A program made the position numbers and the translations under genes. 61,763 nt of DNA, from NCBI GenBank assembly GCA_900770215.1, contig CAAGJW010000084.1, positions 1 through 61,763 of the forward strand, written 5' to 3'. Source of the DNA: Bacteroidales bacterium (lineage in GTDB: Bacteria; Bacteroidota; Bacteroidia; Bacteroidales; Muribaculaceae). The notes under the pieces were generated by a model that did not search any database, was not told where the DNA came from, and worked only from the letters and a program-made list of their open reading frames with translations. Positions 16,146-23,968 of this stretch are shown one piece after another. The first letter of the stretch is position 1. Each line of letters opens with the position of its first letter.

Positions 16146-16637
16146 TCAATCTTTGCCGTCACATGCAGCCATGAGGGCCTCGACGGCGGGATATATCACA
16201 TCGGGCTCATAGCCGCGGCTGGCAGCCAGGCGCATGAGGGCGGCACGGGCCAGGCGGGGGTCCTTGCCGGCCACGTCGCGCCACTTGGAGCGCAAGAGCT
16301 TGTCGAGGTGCTCGCGGTACCGTGCGGGATCGATCTCGGCAATAGCGGCACTGGCGGCTGCCTGGCCCACACCCTTGCTCTTGAGCATGAAGGCAATCTT
16401 GATGCGTCCCCAGCCATTGAAGTTGAACTTGTCGCGGCAGTAGGCGCGGGCATAGCGTTGCTCGTCGAGAAAGTGCTCGGCCTGCAAGCGCTCGATGACC
16501 TGTGCGGCGGCAGCTGGGGCGAGGCCCCAAGCCAGCAACTTGGCATGCACATCGCTCTCGGCCTGCTCGCTGCGGGCGCACAAGGCGGCCGCCCTCGTGA
16601 GGGCTGCCTCGACACTGAGTGGTTTCTTGATCTTCAT
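16146..16637 (-). CDS. recX: RecX family regulator
   Basis: A 163-residue all-helical protein of the RecX family, which binds and restrains RecA filaments during recombination and repair. Visible are the three tandem helical repeats: AALCARSEQAESDVHAKL (first), a middle section with FLDEQRYARAYCRDKFN, and GRIKIAFMLKSKGV with a C-terminal repeat ending in RLAASRGYEPDVI. recA is not adjacent. It has its own -7 box and is followed by pyrE on the same strand. Confidence 0.88.
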   Translation of the reverse strand: MKIKKPLSVEAALTRAAALCARSEQAESDVHAKLLAWGLAPAAAAQVIERLQAEHFLDEQRYARAYCRDKFNFNGWGRIKIAFMLKSKGVGQAAASAAIAEIDPARYREHLDKLLRSKWRDVAGKDPRLARAALMRLAASRGYEPDVIYPAVEALMAACDGKD

Positions 16638-16662
16638 TGTAGAGTGTGCATTGTGTGATGTG

Positions 16663-16670
16663 CAAAGTTA
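16663..16670 (-). promoter_or_regulatory. recX promoter (-7 box)
   Basis: Minus-strand TAACTTTG followed by CACATCAC. No clear -33 TTG is seen, since this lies in the comF 3' end. Confidence 0.55.
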
Positions 16671-16699
16671 CAAAAAAAACAGGCGTCGCGCACCCGTGG

Positions 16700-17416
16700 T
16701 CATTGCAGGCGTGCAGCGGCCAGCGTGAAAAGCGAGATTTTGATGCCGGGAATGTGGGCAAGCGTCTCGGCACAGGTGAGCAAGGTTGCTCCCGTGGTCA
16801 CCACGTCGTCGACAATCATCACCCACTTGCCCTTGAGCTCCCGGCCGGCCTCGGGGATAGCGGCATATAGGCCTTGCGTGCTGCGGTAGCGGTCGTAGGC
16901 CCCCTTGCGGGTGAGCGTGGCATGGGGCTTCACCGCCTCGATGGCCTCGTAGATGGCGATGCCGGTGTAGTCGCTCAGTCCCTGGGCCAGATAGTCGCTC
17001 TGGTTGTAGCCACGCTTGGCGAGCTTGAAGGCGTGCAGCGGCACGGGCACGAGATAGTCGACACCGTTCCACACGCCGCTCGTGGCCATGTCGCGGGCAG
17101 CCTGGCGGGCGAGCCAGCGGCCCATCGCGGGCATGTTGCGATACTTGATGTCGTGCACGATGGCGGCATAGGGGTCCTGCTTCTCATAGTAGAAATAGGC
17201 CACGGCGCGCTCGATGGGAGTCTTGCCGGCAAAGTGCTGCTCCATGACGTTGAAGTCGATACTCTCGTAGTGGGTGCGCGGCAGCTGCATGAGGCAGCTG
17301 CGGCACAGGTAGGGCTCGTCGCCCCCGAGTGTGGCGCCGCACACGGGGCACACCCGCGGCAGCAGCACGTCGGTCACAGCACTCACAATATGGCTCAGCT
17401 TGAACATCGCTTTCAC
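16700..17416 (-). CDS. comF: ComF family phosphoribosyltransferase-like protein
   Basis: A 238-residue protein with an N-terminal zinc-ribbon (CPVCG near 23-27 and CRSC near 36-39) and a C-terminal type I phosphoribosyltransferase fold with PRPP loop VMIVDDVVTTGATLL near 199-213. Family members are linked to DNA uptake and recombination in other phyla; a biochemical substrate is not established. It lies 12 bp after prmC and is probably co-transcribed. MFKL (17407) is an alternative start three codons in. Confidence 0.88.
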   Translation of the reverse strand: MKAMFKLSHIVSAVTDVLLPRVCPVCGATLGGDEPYLCRSCLMQLPRTHYESIDFNVMEQHFAGKTPIERAVAYFYYEKQDPYAAIVHDIKYRNMPAMGRWLARQAARDMATSGVWNGVDYLVPVPLHAFKLAKRGYNQSDYLAQGLSDYTGIAIYEAIEAVKPHATLTRKGAYDRYRSTQGLYAAIPEAGRELKGKWVMIVDDVVTTGATLLTCAETLAHIPGIKISLFTLAAARLQ

Positions 17417-17428
17417 TTCATGGCTGTG

Positions 17429-18274
17429 TCAAGGCATGGTGGCCGTGACATAGCGCCAGCGGCCATACTGGTCGCGGGCCGCGGCCGCGTCGGTCAGACC
17501 GGCATCGAGCAGCAGTTGCTTCACCTCGCGGCCAAAGCGCTGGTTGATTTCGAGATAAAGTTTTCCTCCCGGCTTGAGACTGGCGGCAGCATAGCGGGCT
17601 ATGGCACGATAGAAGAGCAAGGGGGCGTCGTCGGGCACAAAGAGGGCGCTGGCTGGCTCATAGTCGAGCACATTGGGCGCAATGGCCGCCTTCTCGCTCT
17701 GGCACACATAGGGCGGGTTGCTCACTACAATGTCCCAGGCCGATGGCTCGGGCGGCATGTTGAGCATGTCTTGCCGGCGAAAGTTGACACGGGCATGAAG
17801 CGCCCGGGCATTGTACTGCGCCACTTGCAAGGCCGCCGCGCTGTTGTCGACAGCTGTGACGTGGGCATACTTGAGAGCACGCGCCAGCGCAATGGCGATG
17901 CAGCCGCTGCCTGTGCCCAGGTCGATGACGTTGAGGTCGCTGGCTGGGTTCTGGTCGACGATCATGTCGACAAGCAGCTCGGTCTCGGGACGCGGGATGA
18001 GCGTGGCCTCGGTCACCTTGAACTCGTGGCCGTGAAACCGGGCATGGCCCAGGATGTACTGCAACGGCTCGTGCTTGAGCAGCCGCGCCGTGATGGCCTC
18101 GATGCGCCCCACCAGCACGGGGTCCTGCTCAAAGTTGCCTCGCAGCACCACATCGACAGGGCTGTAGTGCAGCACGTCGCCAAGCACGAGGTTGACAACG
18201 GCGTTCAGCTCCTGCGGCTCAAAGGTGCCCTTGAGCCGGGCACGCATGCGGGCAACAATCTCATCGGTAGTCAT
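17429..18274 (-). CDS. prmC: Peptide chain release factor N5-glutamine methyltransferase
   Basis: A 281-residue enzyme that methylates the GGQ glutamine of release factors. It has an N-terminal helical substrate-binding domain (1-80), then RPETELLV, the SAM loop VIDLGTGSGCIA and the catalytic NPPY motif. The ATG at 18274 is chosen over a TTG at 18283 because a strong -7 box (18281-18288) ends just 6 bp before it; the TTG is part of the box. The message would be leaderless or nearly so. comF follows at 12 bp. Confidence 0.94.
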   Translation of the reverse strand: MTTDEIVARMRARLKGTFEPQELNAVVNLVLGDVLHYSPVDVVLRGNFEQDPVLVGRIEAITARLLKHEPLQYILGHARFHGHEFKVTEATLIPRPETELLVDMIVDQNPASDLNVIDLGTGSGCIAIALARALKYAHVTAVDNSAAALQVAQYNARALHARVNFRRQDMLNMPPEPSAWDIVVSNPPYVCQSEKAAIAPNVLDYEPASALFVPDDAPLLFYRAIARYAAASLKPGGKLYLEINQRFGREVKQLLLDAGLTDAAAARDQYGRWRYVTATMP

Positions 18275-18280
18275 AGTGTA

Positions 18281-18313
18281 CAAAATTATGAATTACCGCT
18301 CACTTGGCCCAAC
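18281..18313 (-). promoter_or_regulatory. prmC promoter, leaderless configuration
   Basis: Minus-strand -7 box TAATTTTG (18281-18288) and TTG (about 18311-18313). Six bases separate the box from the ATG. Confidence 0.65.
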
Positions 18314-18364
18314 AATGGGAGTTAAAGAAGTGAAAAACGGCGGCAATGCATCCACTTTTGATTC

Positions 18365-18398
18365 TTGCCGCAGGCACAGGCGCGGCGCTACCTTTACA
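18365..18398 (+). promoter_or_regulatory. Promoter of the orphan terminase gene
   Basis: TTG at 18365-18367 and -7 box TACCTTTACA at 18389-18398, 21 bp apart. It is divergent from prmC. Confidence 0.65.
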
Positions 18399-18428
18399 GT
18401 GTAAAAACAAGAAAAAAACAGCACTGCC

Positions 18429-20315
18429 GTGAACACACCACCCACTCCCAACATCGACGACATCATTGCCGAGAACCAGCGTCGCCACAAGGCGCAGCAG
18501 CAGCCCTACAACCCCTTCACGGGAGAAGGCTGCTGCGGCAATCGCGTGCACGTGGCAGGCAAGTGGCTGCCGCGCACGCTGCTCGAGGCGGTGCCTGGCT
18601 ATGCCTCGCTACCGCCCCTGGAGCAAGACCGCGAGCGCATCAAACACGACTTCGAGTTCTGGTGTGCCCGCTGCGCCACCATTCAAGACAAGGTCACCAA
18701 CCACATGGTGCCCTTTGTGCTCAACCGCCCGCAACGCCGTGTGGCTGCCGCCATGGAGCAGCAACGGCTCACGCGCCACAGCGTGCGCCTCATCGTGCTC
18801 AAGGCACGGCAATGGGGCTCGTCGACCCTAGCCATCCTCTACATGGCCTGGATGCAGATCGCGGTGCATCGCAACTGGAACTGCCTCATATGCAGCCACC
18901 AGCGAGGTTCGTCGGGCAACATAGGGCGCATCTACACGCAACTGCTGCGGCATTACCCTGCCGAGATGCTCGACCCGGGCGTGAAGCGGCTGGAGCTCAA
19001 GGCATTTGAAGGCATGCGCGGTGTAAAAGAGCTGGCACCCCGGGGCGGTCTCATCGTCACAGGCTCGGCCAGCAGCGAGGACGCCGTGCGCGGTTTCAAC
19101 CTGGCCATGGCCCACTTGAGCGAAGTGGCCTTCTGGAAAGAAAGCGCCCGGCACGACCCCGTCGACGTGATGCGCACTGTAGAGGGGTCGATCATGCTGG
19201 GCGGCGACACCGTGGTCATTCTCGAGTCGACAGCCAACGGCGTGGGCAACTTCTTCCACAACGAGTGGCTGCGGGCCAGCAGCGGCCAGAGCGACAAGCA
19301 ACCCATATTTGTGCCCTGGCACGAGATCGAAATCTACCAGCTGGCTGTGCCCGATGTCGCCCGGCTGTGGAGCAGCATCGACGACTACGAGCGCCAACTG
19401 TGGAGCAAGCACGGCTGCACACTCGAGCAAATAAACTGGTATCATCACAAGCGCAAGGTGTACCCGTCGCACAACGCACTCATGGCCGAGTTCCCCAGCA
19501 ACCCAGTCGAGGCCTTCGACAACACAGGGTGCTGCGCCTTTGGGCTCGAGAGCCTCGACAAGCTGCGCGACAGTTGCACAGCACCACAGTTCAAGGGCGA
19601 GATCACCAGCCGCGGCGATGGCAAGAACCTGCTAGGCATCAAGCTGCTCGACAACACTACCGGCGGCCTCAAGGTGTGGCGCATGCCCGAGGCCACGGCC
19701 ATGAGAAACCGCTATATCGCCGCGGTCGACATAGGCGGCCGCAGCGACAAGAGCAACTTCTCGGTGATCACCATCGTCGACCGCAAAGAGCTGCCCGACG
19801 AAAAGATGGAGATCGCGGCCCAGTGGCGCGGTCACATCGACCACGACCTGCTGGCCTGGAAAGCCGCGCAGCTGGCCACCTTCTACGGCCGCGCCCTGCT
19901 CGTGTTTGAGAGCAACACGCTCGAAACCGAGCAAAACGAGAGCGACGACGCCGGCTACATTGCCGGCACCCTGGCCCGAGCCTATGGCAACATCTACTTC
20001 CGCGCCAAGGGCCGCGCCGGCTTTCACACCAACGTGCACACCAAGGGCCTCATCGTGCACCACCTCATCGCCCTGGTGCGCGACGGGCAGTATATTGAGC
20101 ACGACCGCGACGCCGTCGACGAGATGAGCTGGTTTGCCCTGCTGCCGCAGGGTCGCTTCGGCGCTGTCGAGGGCAAGCACGACGACATCGTGATGAGCCG
20201 TGCCATAGGCCTCTACATGGCCAGCCAGCTCAAGCGAGGCCGCCACTTCGACTACGACGAGTACTGCCGTGCCTTCGACATACAGGCCCGCCAATACCGC
20301 ATGCAATTCGACTGA
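18429..20315 (+). CDS. Phage terminase large subunit, orphan, apparently intact
   Basis: A 628-residue protein with both terminase activities visible. ATPase: Walker A-like LKARQWGSSTLA (about 124-135), Walker B region AHLSEVAFW, and coupling motif ESTANG. RNase H-like nuclease: first acidic residue in AAVDIGGRSDKSNFS, second region LLVFESNTLE, and C-terminal aspartates in GKHDDIVMS. It starts with GTG 27 bp after its promoter; the next Met is far inside. In phages this protein cuts and pumps DNA into capsids. Here no small terminase, portal or capsid gene is adjacent: prmC/comF lie on one side and a lipoprotein gene on the other. Base composition resembles neighbouring genes, suggesting long residence. 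A GTA-like or domesticated role is speculative; a conserved prophage relic is the simpler alternative. Confidence 0.88.
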   Translation: MNTPPTPNIDDIIAENQRRHKAQQQPYNPFTGEGCCGNRVHVAGKWLPRTLLEAVPGYASLPPLEQDRERIKHDFEFWCARCATIQDKVTNHMVPFVLNRPQRRVAAAMEQQRLTRHSVRLIVLKARQWGSSTLAILYMAWMQIAVHRNWNCLICSHQRGSSGNIGRIYTQLLRHYPAEMLDPGVKRLELKAFEGMRGVKELAPRGGLIVTGSASSEDAVRGFNLAMAHLSEVAFWKESARHDPVDVMRTVEGSIMLGGDTVVILESTANGVGNFFHNEWLRASSGQSDKQPIFVPWHEIEIYQLAVPDVARLWSSIDDYERQLWSKHGCTLEQINWYHHKRKVYPSHNALMAEFPSNPVEAFDNTGCCAFGLESLDKLRDSCTAPQFKGEITSRGDGKNLLGIKLLDNTTGGLKVWRMPEATAMRNRYIAAVDIGGRSDKSNFSVITIVDRKELPDEKMEIAAQWRGHIDHDLLAWKAAQLATFYGRALLVFESNTLETEQNESDDAGYIAGTLARAYGNIYFRAKGRAGFHTNVHTKGLIVHHLIALVRDGQYIEHDRDAVDEMSWFALLPQGRFGAVEGKHDDIVMSRAIGLYMASQLKRGRHFDYDEYCRAFDIQARQYRMQFD

Positions 20316-20397
20316 AGAAGTTCCGGCCTCTCGCGCCCATTTTTGCCTAAAAAAAAAAGAAAATTGCGTCAAAAGCAAAAAAACTTGCATAAAAATT

Positions 20398-20427
20398 TGG
20401 AAGCAATCAATTAAACTATTATCTTTG
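20398..20427 (+). promoter_or_regulatory. Promoter downstream of the terminase gene
   Basis: TTG at about 20397-20399 and -7 box TATCTTTG at 20420-20427, 20 bp apart. No protein gene begins behind it before the next terminator. Confidence 0.6.
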
Positions 20428-20433
20428 AGCAAA

Positions 20434-20579
20434 ATCTAAAATTGCAATTTTTAATTTTAGTGTTGAATGTAAATCGAGGAGATTGGCACATTCATTCACA
20501 AAAATAAATATATATGTTTTTATAGATTGTAGATTTTAAGGAGCCCACGCTGTGAAGCGCAGGCTCTTTAATTTTTTTT
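20434..20579 (+). ncRNA. Candidate small RNA, about 145 nt
   Basis: Bounded by the promoter at 20398-20427 and the terminator at 20541-20579. The interval has no ATG-started frame of useful length. It contains AAATCTAAAATT and a later TAGATTTTAAGG that could pair end-to-end. I cannot match it to a known RNA family; it may simply be a terminase 3' region. Confidence 0.35.
20541..20579 (+). terminator. Terminator after the terminase/candidate RNA
   Basis: Stem GAGCC-CGC ... GCG-GGCTC followed by TTTAATTTTTTTT. Confidence 0.65.
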
Positions 20580-20849
20580 GCCACCTCCTCTGCTGCAGGC
20601 ACGTCACCGCGAAGGGGGCCAAGACGAAAAAACAACGAAAAAGAAAGCAACTTTCGCATTTTGGCGTTAAAAAGGTGTAAAAAAGCAATTTTTGCCCTTT
20701 AATATCTTAACAAGCAGTCCCAATATTACCGCAAAATATTAATTTTACGACGTGAAAGGAAGGGTGGTTGTTCAAAATTGGGCTGTGACACACCTTAATT
20801 TCTCACGTTTTTATTGTAAATTTGCACTTCAAATAGACATACAATATTG
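20580..20849 (+). other. Intergenic region before the DUF6242 gene
   Basis: A-rich sequence without a reading frame. It ends with the -7 box TAAATTTG (20817-20824), which serves the lipoprotein gene. Confidence 0.5.
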
Positions 20850-22337
20850 ATGAACAAGAAATTTCCGCTATATGCCTTGTTGTGCCTCATGCTGTGGGGC
20901 ATAGTATCGTCGTGCAACAGCGACGACAACAATCGCGATGCCGACATCTACACCACGAGCTACACCTCGACACTGGTATCGGCCTTCTCGCTGGGCAACA
21001 ACGACAACGTGCTCTACAACCTCGACTCGGTGAGATTCTCGATCAACCAGGACGCAGGCCTCATCTACAACGCCGACTCGCTGCCCGTGGGCACCGATGT
21101 GACCCACCTCACGGTGAACATGACCTTTCCCTACACGGTGCGTGAGGCCCAGTTTCACGTGACTGGCGGCACGGTGATGAAAGACAGCACCTTCGACTAC
21201 ACGAGCACGACCACCGACTCGATCGACTTCACCGGCCGCGTCGACCTGGTGGTCACCAGCTACGACGGCAACCACACCCGCACCTATAATATTAAGGTGA
21301 ACGTGCACAAGATGGAGCCCGACACGCTTTACTTCAACCCCAGCCTGCGACGCGATGTGCCCAACGTGAACGGTACCCTCATCGCCGAGAAATGTGTGCT
21401 GCAAGGCAGCACCTACTACTGTCTGACCAACGACGGCGGCACCTACAAGCTCAACAGTGCTGCCGATCCAGGGCAAGGCACCTGGGCCGTAAAGATTGTC
21501 GACTTCCCCTTCACCCCGGCCGTGAACTCGCTGAGCGCCACCAGCAGCGCACTCTATATCCTGAGCACCAACGGCGAGCTCTACCGCTCGACCGACGCCG
21601 GCACCACCTGGACCGGCTGTGGCGTGACGTGGCACAGCATGCTGGGCGCCTGGGGCAACAAGGTGCTGGGCGTGTACTACGACGGCAGCACCTATCGCCA
21701 CGACGAGTATCCCCGCCCCGAGGGCTACGCCCTGACCGAGGTCGAAGACTCCTTCCCCGTGGCCGAGGCTTCACCCTTGACGCCTGCCACCAACGAGTGG
21801 ACCCTCACGCAGCAGTCCATGCTCATGGGCGGCAGGAGCAAGAGCGGCAACCTGCTGGCCACCACCTGGGGCTACGACGGCACCACCTGGGGCGAAATCA
21901 CCGACCACAACCTGCAATCGGGCCTGCCCGGCATAGCCGAGGCCGTGATTGTGCCCTATACCACCTACAAGGTCGACACCACCAACCACACCGCAACCGA
22001 GCGGGTGACCTGGCTGCTCATGGGCGGCAAGATGGAGGGGGGCAAGCTCAACACCACCACCTATGTATCCTACAACCAGGGCATCTCGTGGACCAAGGGC
22101 GGCAAGCGCCTGCAGCTGCCCGCCACCATGCCGGCCTTCTACCAGGCACAGGCCTTTGTGGTCTACGAGACACTCTCCACCTCGTCAAGGGCCCGCCGCC
22201 GTAGCGTGACCAAGCCCGTGACCTCGTGGGACGTGCCCTACATCTACATCGTGGGCGGCCGCGGTGCAACTGGCGCACAGCTGGGCAGCGTGTGGAAAGG
22301 AGTGATCAACCGGCACATGTTCCGCCCCATTTATTGA
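20850..22337 (+). CDS. DUF6242-type surface lipoprotein
   Basis: A 495-residue lipoprotein: signal peptide LYALLCLMLWGIVSSC with the lipobox cysteine at about residue 22. The N-terminal 150 residues are beta-rich with FSINQDAGLIYNADSLPVGTDV and TRTYNIKVNVH, the hallmark of the DUF6242 N-terminal domain as I recall it. The remainder contains sialidase/Kelch-like blades (STDAGTTWTG, YNQGISWTKGG), suggesting a beta-propeller exposed outside the outer membrane. The ligand is unknown. The ATG at 20850 is used; the TTG directly before it is not needed. Confidence 0.8.
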   Translation: MNKKFPLYALLCLMLWGIVSSCNSDDNNRDADIYTTSYTSTLVSAFSLGNNDNVLYNLDSVRFSINQDAGLIYNADSLPVGTDVTHLTVNMTFPYTVREAQFHVTGGTVMKDSTFDYTSTTTDSIDFTGRVDLVVTSYDGNHTRTYNIKVNVHKMEPDTLYFNPSLRRDVPNVNGTLIAEKCVLQGSTYYCLTNDGGTYKLNSAADPGQGTWAVKIVDFPFTPAVNSLSATSSALYILSTNGELYRSTDAGTTWTGCGVTWHSMLGAWGNKVLGVYYDGSTYRHDEYPRPEGYALTEVEDSFPVAEASPLTPATNEWTLTQQSMLMGGRSKSGNLLATTWGYDGTTWGEITDHNLQSGLPGIAEAVIVPYTTYKVDTTNHTATERVTWLLMGGKMEGGKLNTTTYVSYNQGISWTKGGKRLQLPATMPAFYQAQAFVVYETLSTSSRARRRSVTKPVTSWDVPYIYIVGGRGATGAQLGSVWKGVINRHMFRPIY

Positions 22338-22397
22338 GGCACAATCATCGCCTGGCATGAAATTTTTGACCCCTAACTTGCGTTTTCTTTATAATAG

Positions 22398-23087
22398 ATG
22401 AAACACTGTTATATGAAGAAAATACTGGCAATCATGGCTGCAGGACTTCTACTCCAGGCAGCAACTCCTGCCACAGCGCAGGAATACCGCTACGAGATAG
22501 GGCCTGCACTGGGCGTCGACGGCTACCTGGGCGACGTGAACGACGGCAACATGTACAAGCATCCCGGCGTGACGGGCGGCGCCCTGATGCGCTACAACCT
22601 GGACTCGCGGTGGGCCTTCAAGGCCAACCTGCTCTATGCCGGGCTGAGCGGCAACAGCAACGACATCGACCGCAAGATACCGGGCACCGAGCCCTATAGC
22701 TTCAAGTCGCATGTCATCGACCTGGGCGTGCAGGCCGAGTTCAACTTCTTCCACTACGGCATAGGCGCCAAGTACAAGAACTACAAGCGCATCTCGCCCT
22801 ACATGGTACTGGGCCTAGGCCTCACCACAGCCATCGTCGACGGCAAGGCCCACATGTGCCCCAACCTGCCCATGGGCATAGGCGTGAAATACAAACTCAA
22901 GGAGCGCCTCAACCTGGGCTTCGAGTTCACGATGCGCAAGGGCTTCGGCGACAAGATCGACGGCTTGAGCGACCTCTACGGCGTGAAGCACGGCTTTGCC
23001 AAAAACACCGACTGGTATTCGATCGCCGTGTTCTCGATCACCTACGAGTTCTCAAAGCGGTGCGTCAAGTGCCACTATGTGGAATGA
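22398..23087 (+). CDS. DUF6089-type outer-membrane beta-barrel protein
   Basis: A 229-residue (or 224 if started at the second Met, 22413) exported protein. The signal peptide MKKILAIMAAGLLLQAATPATAQ is cleaved before an eight-strand-like porin domain of alternating hydrophobic strands ending in an aromatic-rich C-terminal strand (SIAVFSITYEF). In Bacteroidota this family sits directly upstream of uppS and bamA, as here. The role in envelope assembly is not known. Confidence 0.82.
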   Translation: MKHCYMKKILAIMAAGLLLQAATPATAQEYRYEIGPALGVDGYLGDVNDGNMYKHPGVTGGALMRYNLDSRWAFKANLLYAGLSGNSNDIDRKIPGTEPYSFKSHVIDLGVQAEFNFFHYGIGAKYKNYKRISPYMVLGLGLTTAIVDGKAHMCPNLPMGIGVKYKLKERLNLGFEFTMRKGFGDKIDGLSDLYGVKHGFAKNTDWYSIAVFSITYEFSKRCVKCHYVE

Positions 23088-23193
23088 GCCTGCTGGCGAA
23101 GTTGATATTTTTGTAATTGAAACAACAACAATAAAAAAACAAGTACCCGGTGCACACAGTAGCAAGGGTGATAGATATAACACAAAGAGAGAA

Positions 23194-23967
23194 ATGTCGC
23201 TGATTGACGAAATTGACAAAACGCGCATCCCGCGCCACGTGGCCATCATCATGGACGGCAACGGCCGCTGGGCCAAGCTGCACGGGCACGAGCGCTCGTT
23301 CGGCCACGACAACGGTGTGACCACCGTGAGGCAGATCACCGAGATCGCCAGCCAGATAGGCATAGGCTACCTCACGCTCTACACCTTCTCGACCGAAAAC
23401 TGGAACCGCCCCGAGGCCGAAGTGCACTACCTGATGCACCTGGTGGTGACTGCCATCGAGCGCGAGACGCCCGACTTGATAAAAAACAACGTGCGTCTCA
23501 CCATGATAGGCGACGCGGCACGCATGCCGCAATACGCGCGCGAGCGCCTCGACAAGTGCATTGCGCTCACAGCAGCCTGCACTGGCCTGGTGCTGTGTCT
23601 GGCCCTGAGCTACTCGTCGCGCTGGGAAATCGTGGAAGCCTGCAAGCAGATGGCACGCGAGGCCCAGGCCGGCAAGCTCAACCCCGATGCGATCGACGAC
23701 AAGGTGGTGGCCGCACACCTGGCCACACGCGACATGCCCGACCCCGACCTGCTCATACGCACGGCTGGCGACCTGCGCGTGAGCAACTACCTGCTGTGGC
23801 AGATTGCCTACAGCGAGCTCTACTTCACTCCCACCTACTGGCCCGACTTCAGCCAAGACGACTTCTTGCGGGCCATCATCGACTATCAGGGCCGCGAGCG
23901 CCGCTACGGCATGACAAGCGAGCAAGTCGAAAGCAAGAATATTGACCACAACGAACAAAACAGATAA
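23194..23967 (+). CDS. uppS: Undecaprenyl (isoprenyl) diphosphate synthase
   Basis: This 257-residue cis-prenyltransferase makes the C55 lipid carrier used for peptidoglycan, LPS and capsule. Residues 17-27 carry the catalytic IIMDGNGRWAK (Asp21). Later are TLYTFSTENWNRP and DLLIRTAGDLRVSNYLLWQ, both family signatures. The ATG at 23194 is chosen because the upstream in-frame extension overlaps the previous gene and has no homologous character. bamA starts 2 bp after the stop, so the two are likely coupled. Confidence 0.95.
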   Translation: MSLIDEIDKTRIPRHVAIIMDGNGRWAKLHGHERSFGHDNGVTTVRQITEIASQIGIGYLTLYTFSTENWNRPEAEVHYLMHLVVTAIERETPDLIKNNVRLTMIGDAARMPQYARERLDKCIALTAACTGLVLCLALSYSSRWEIVEACKQMAREAQAGKLNPDAIDDKVVAAHLATRDMPDPDLLIRTAGDLRVSNYLLWQIAYSELYFTPTYWPDFSQDDFLRAIIDYQGRERRYGMTSEQVESKNIDHNEQNR

Positions 23968-23968
23968 T

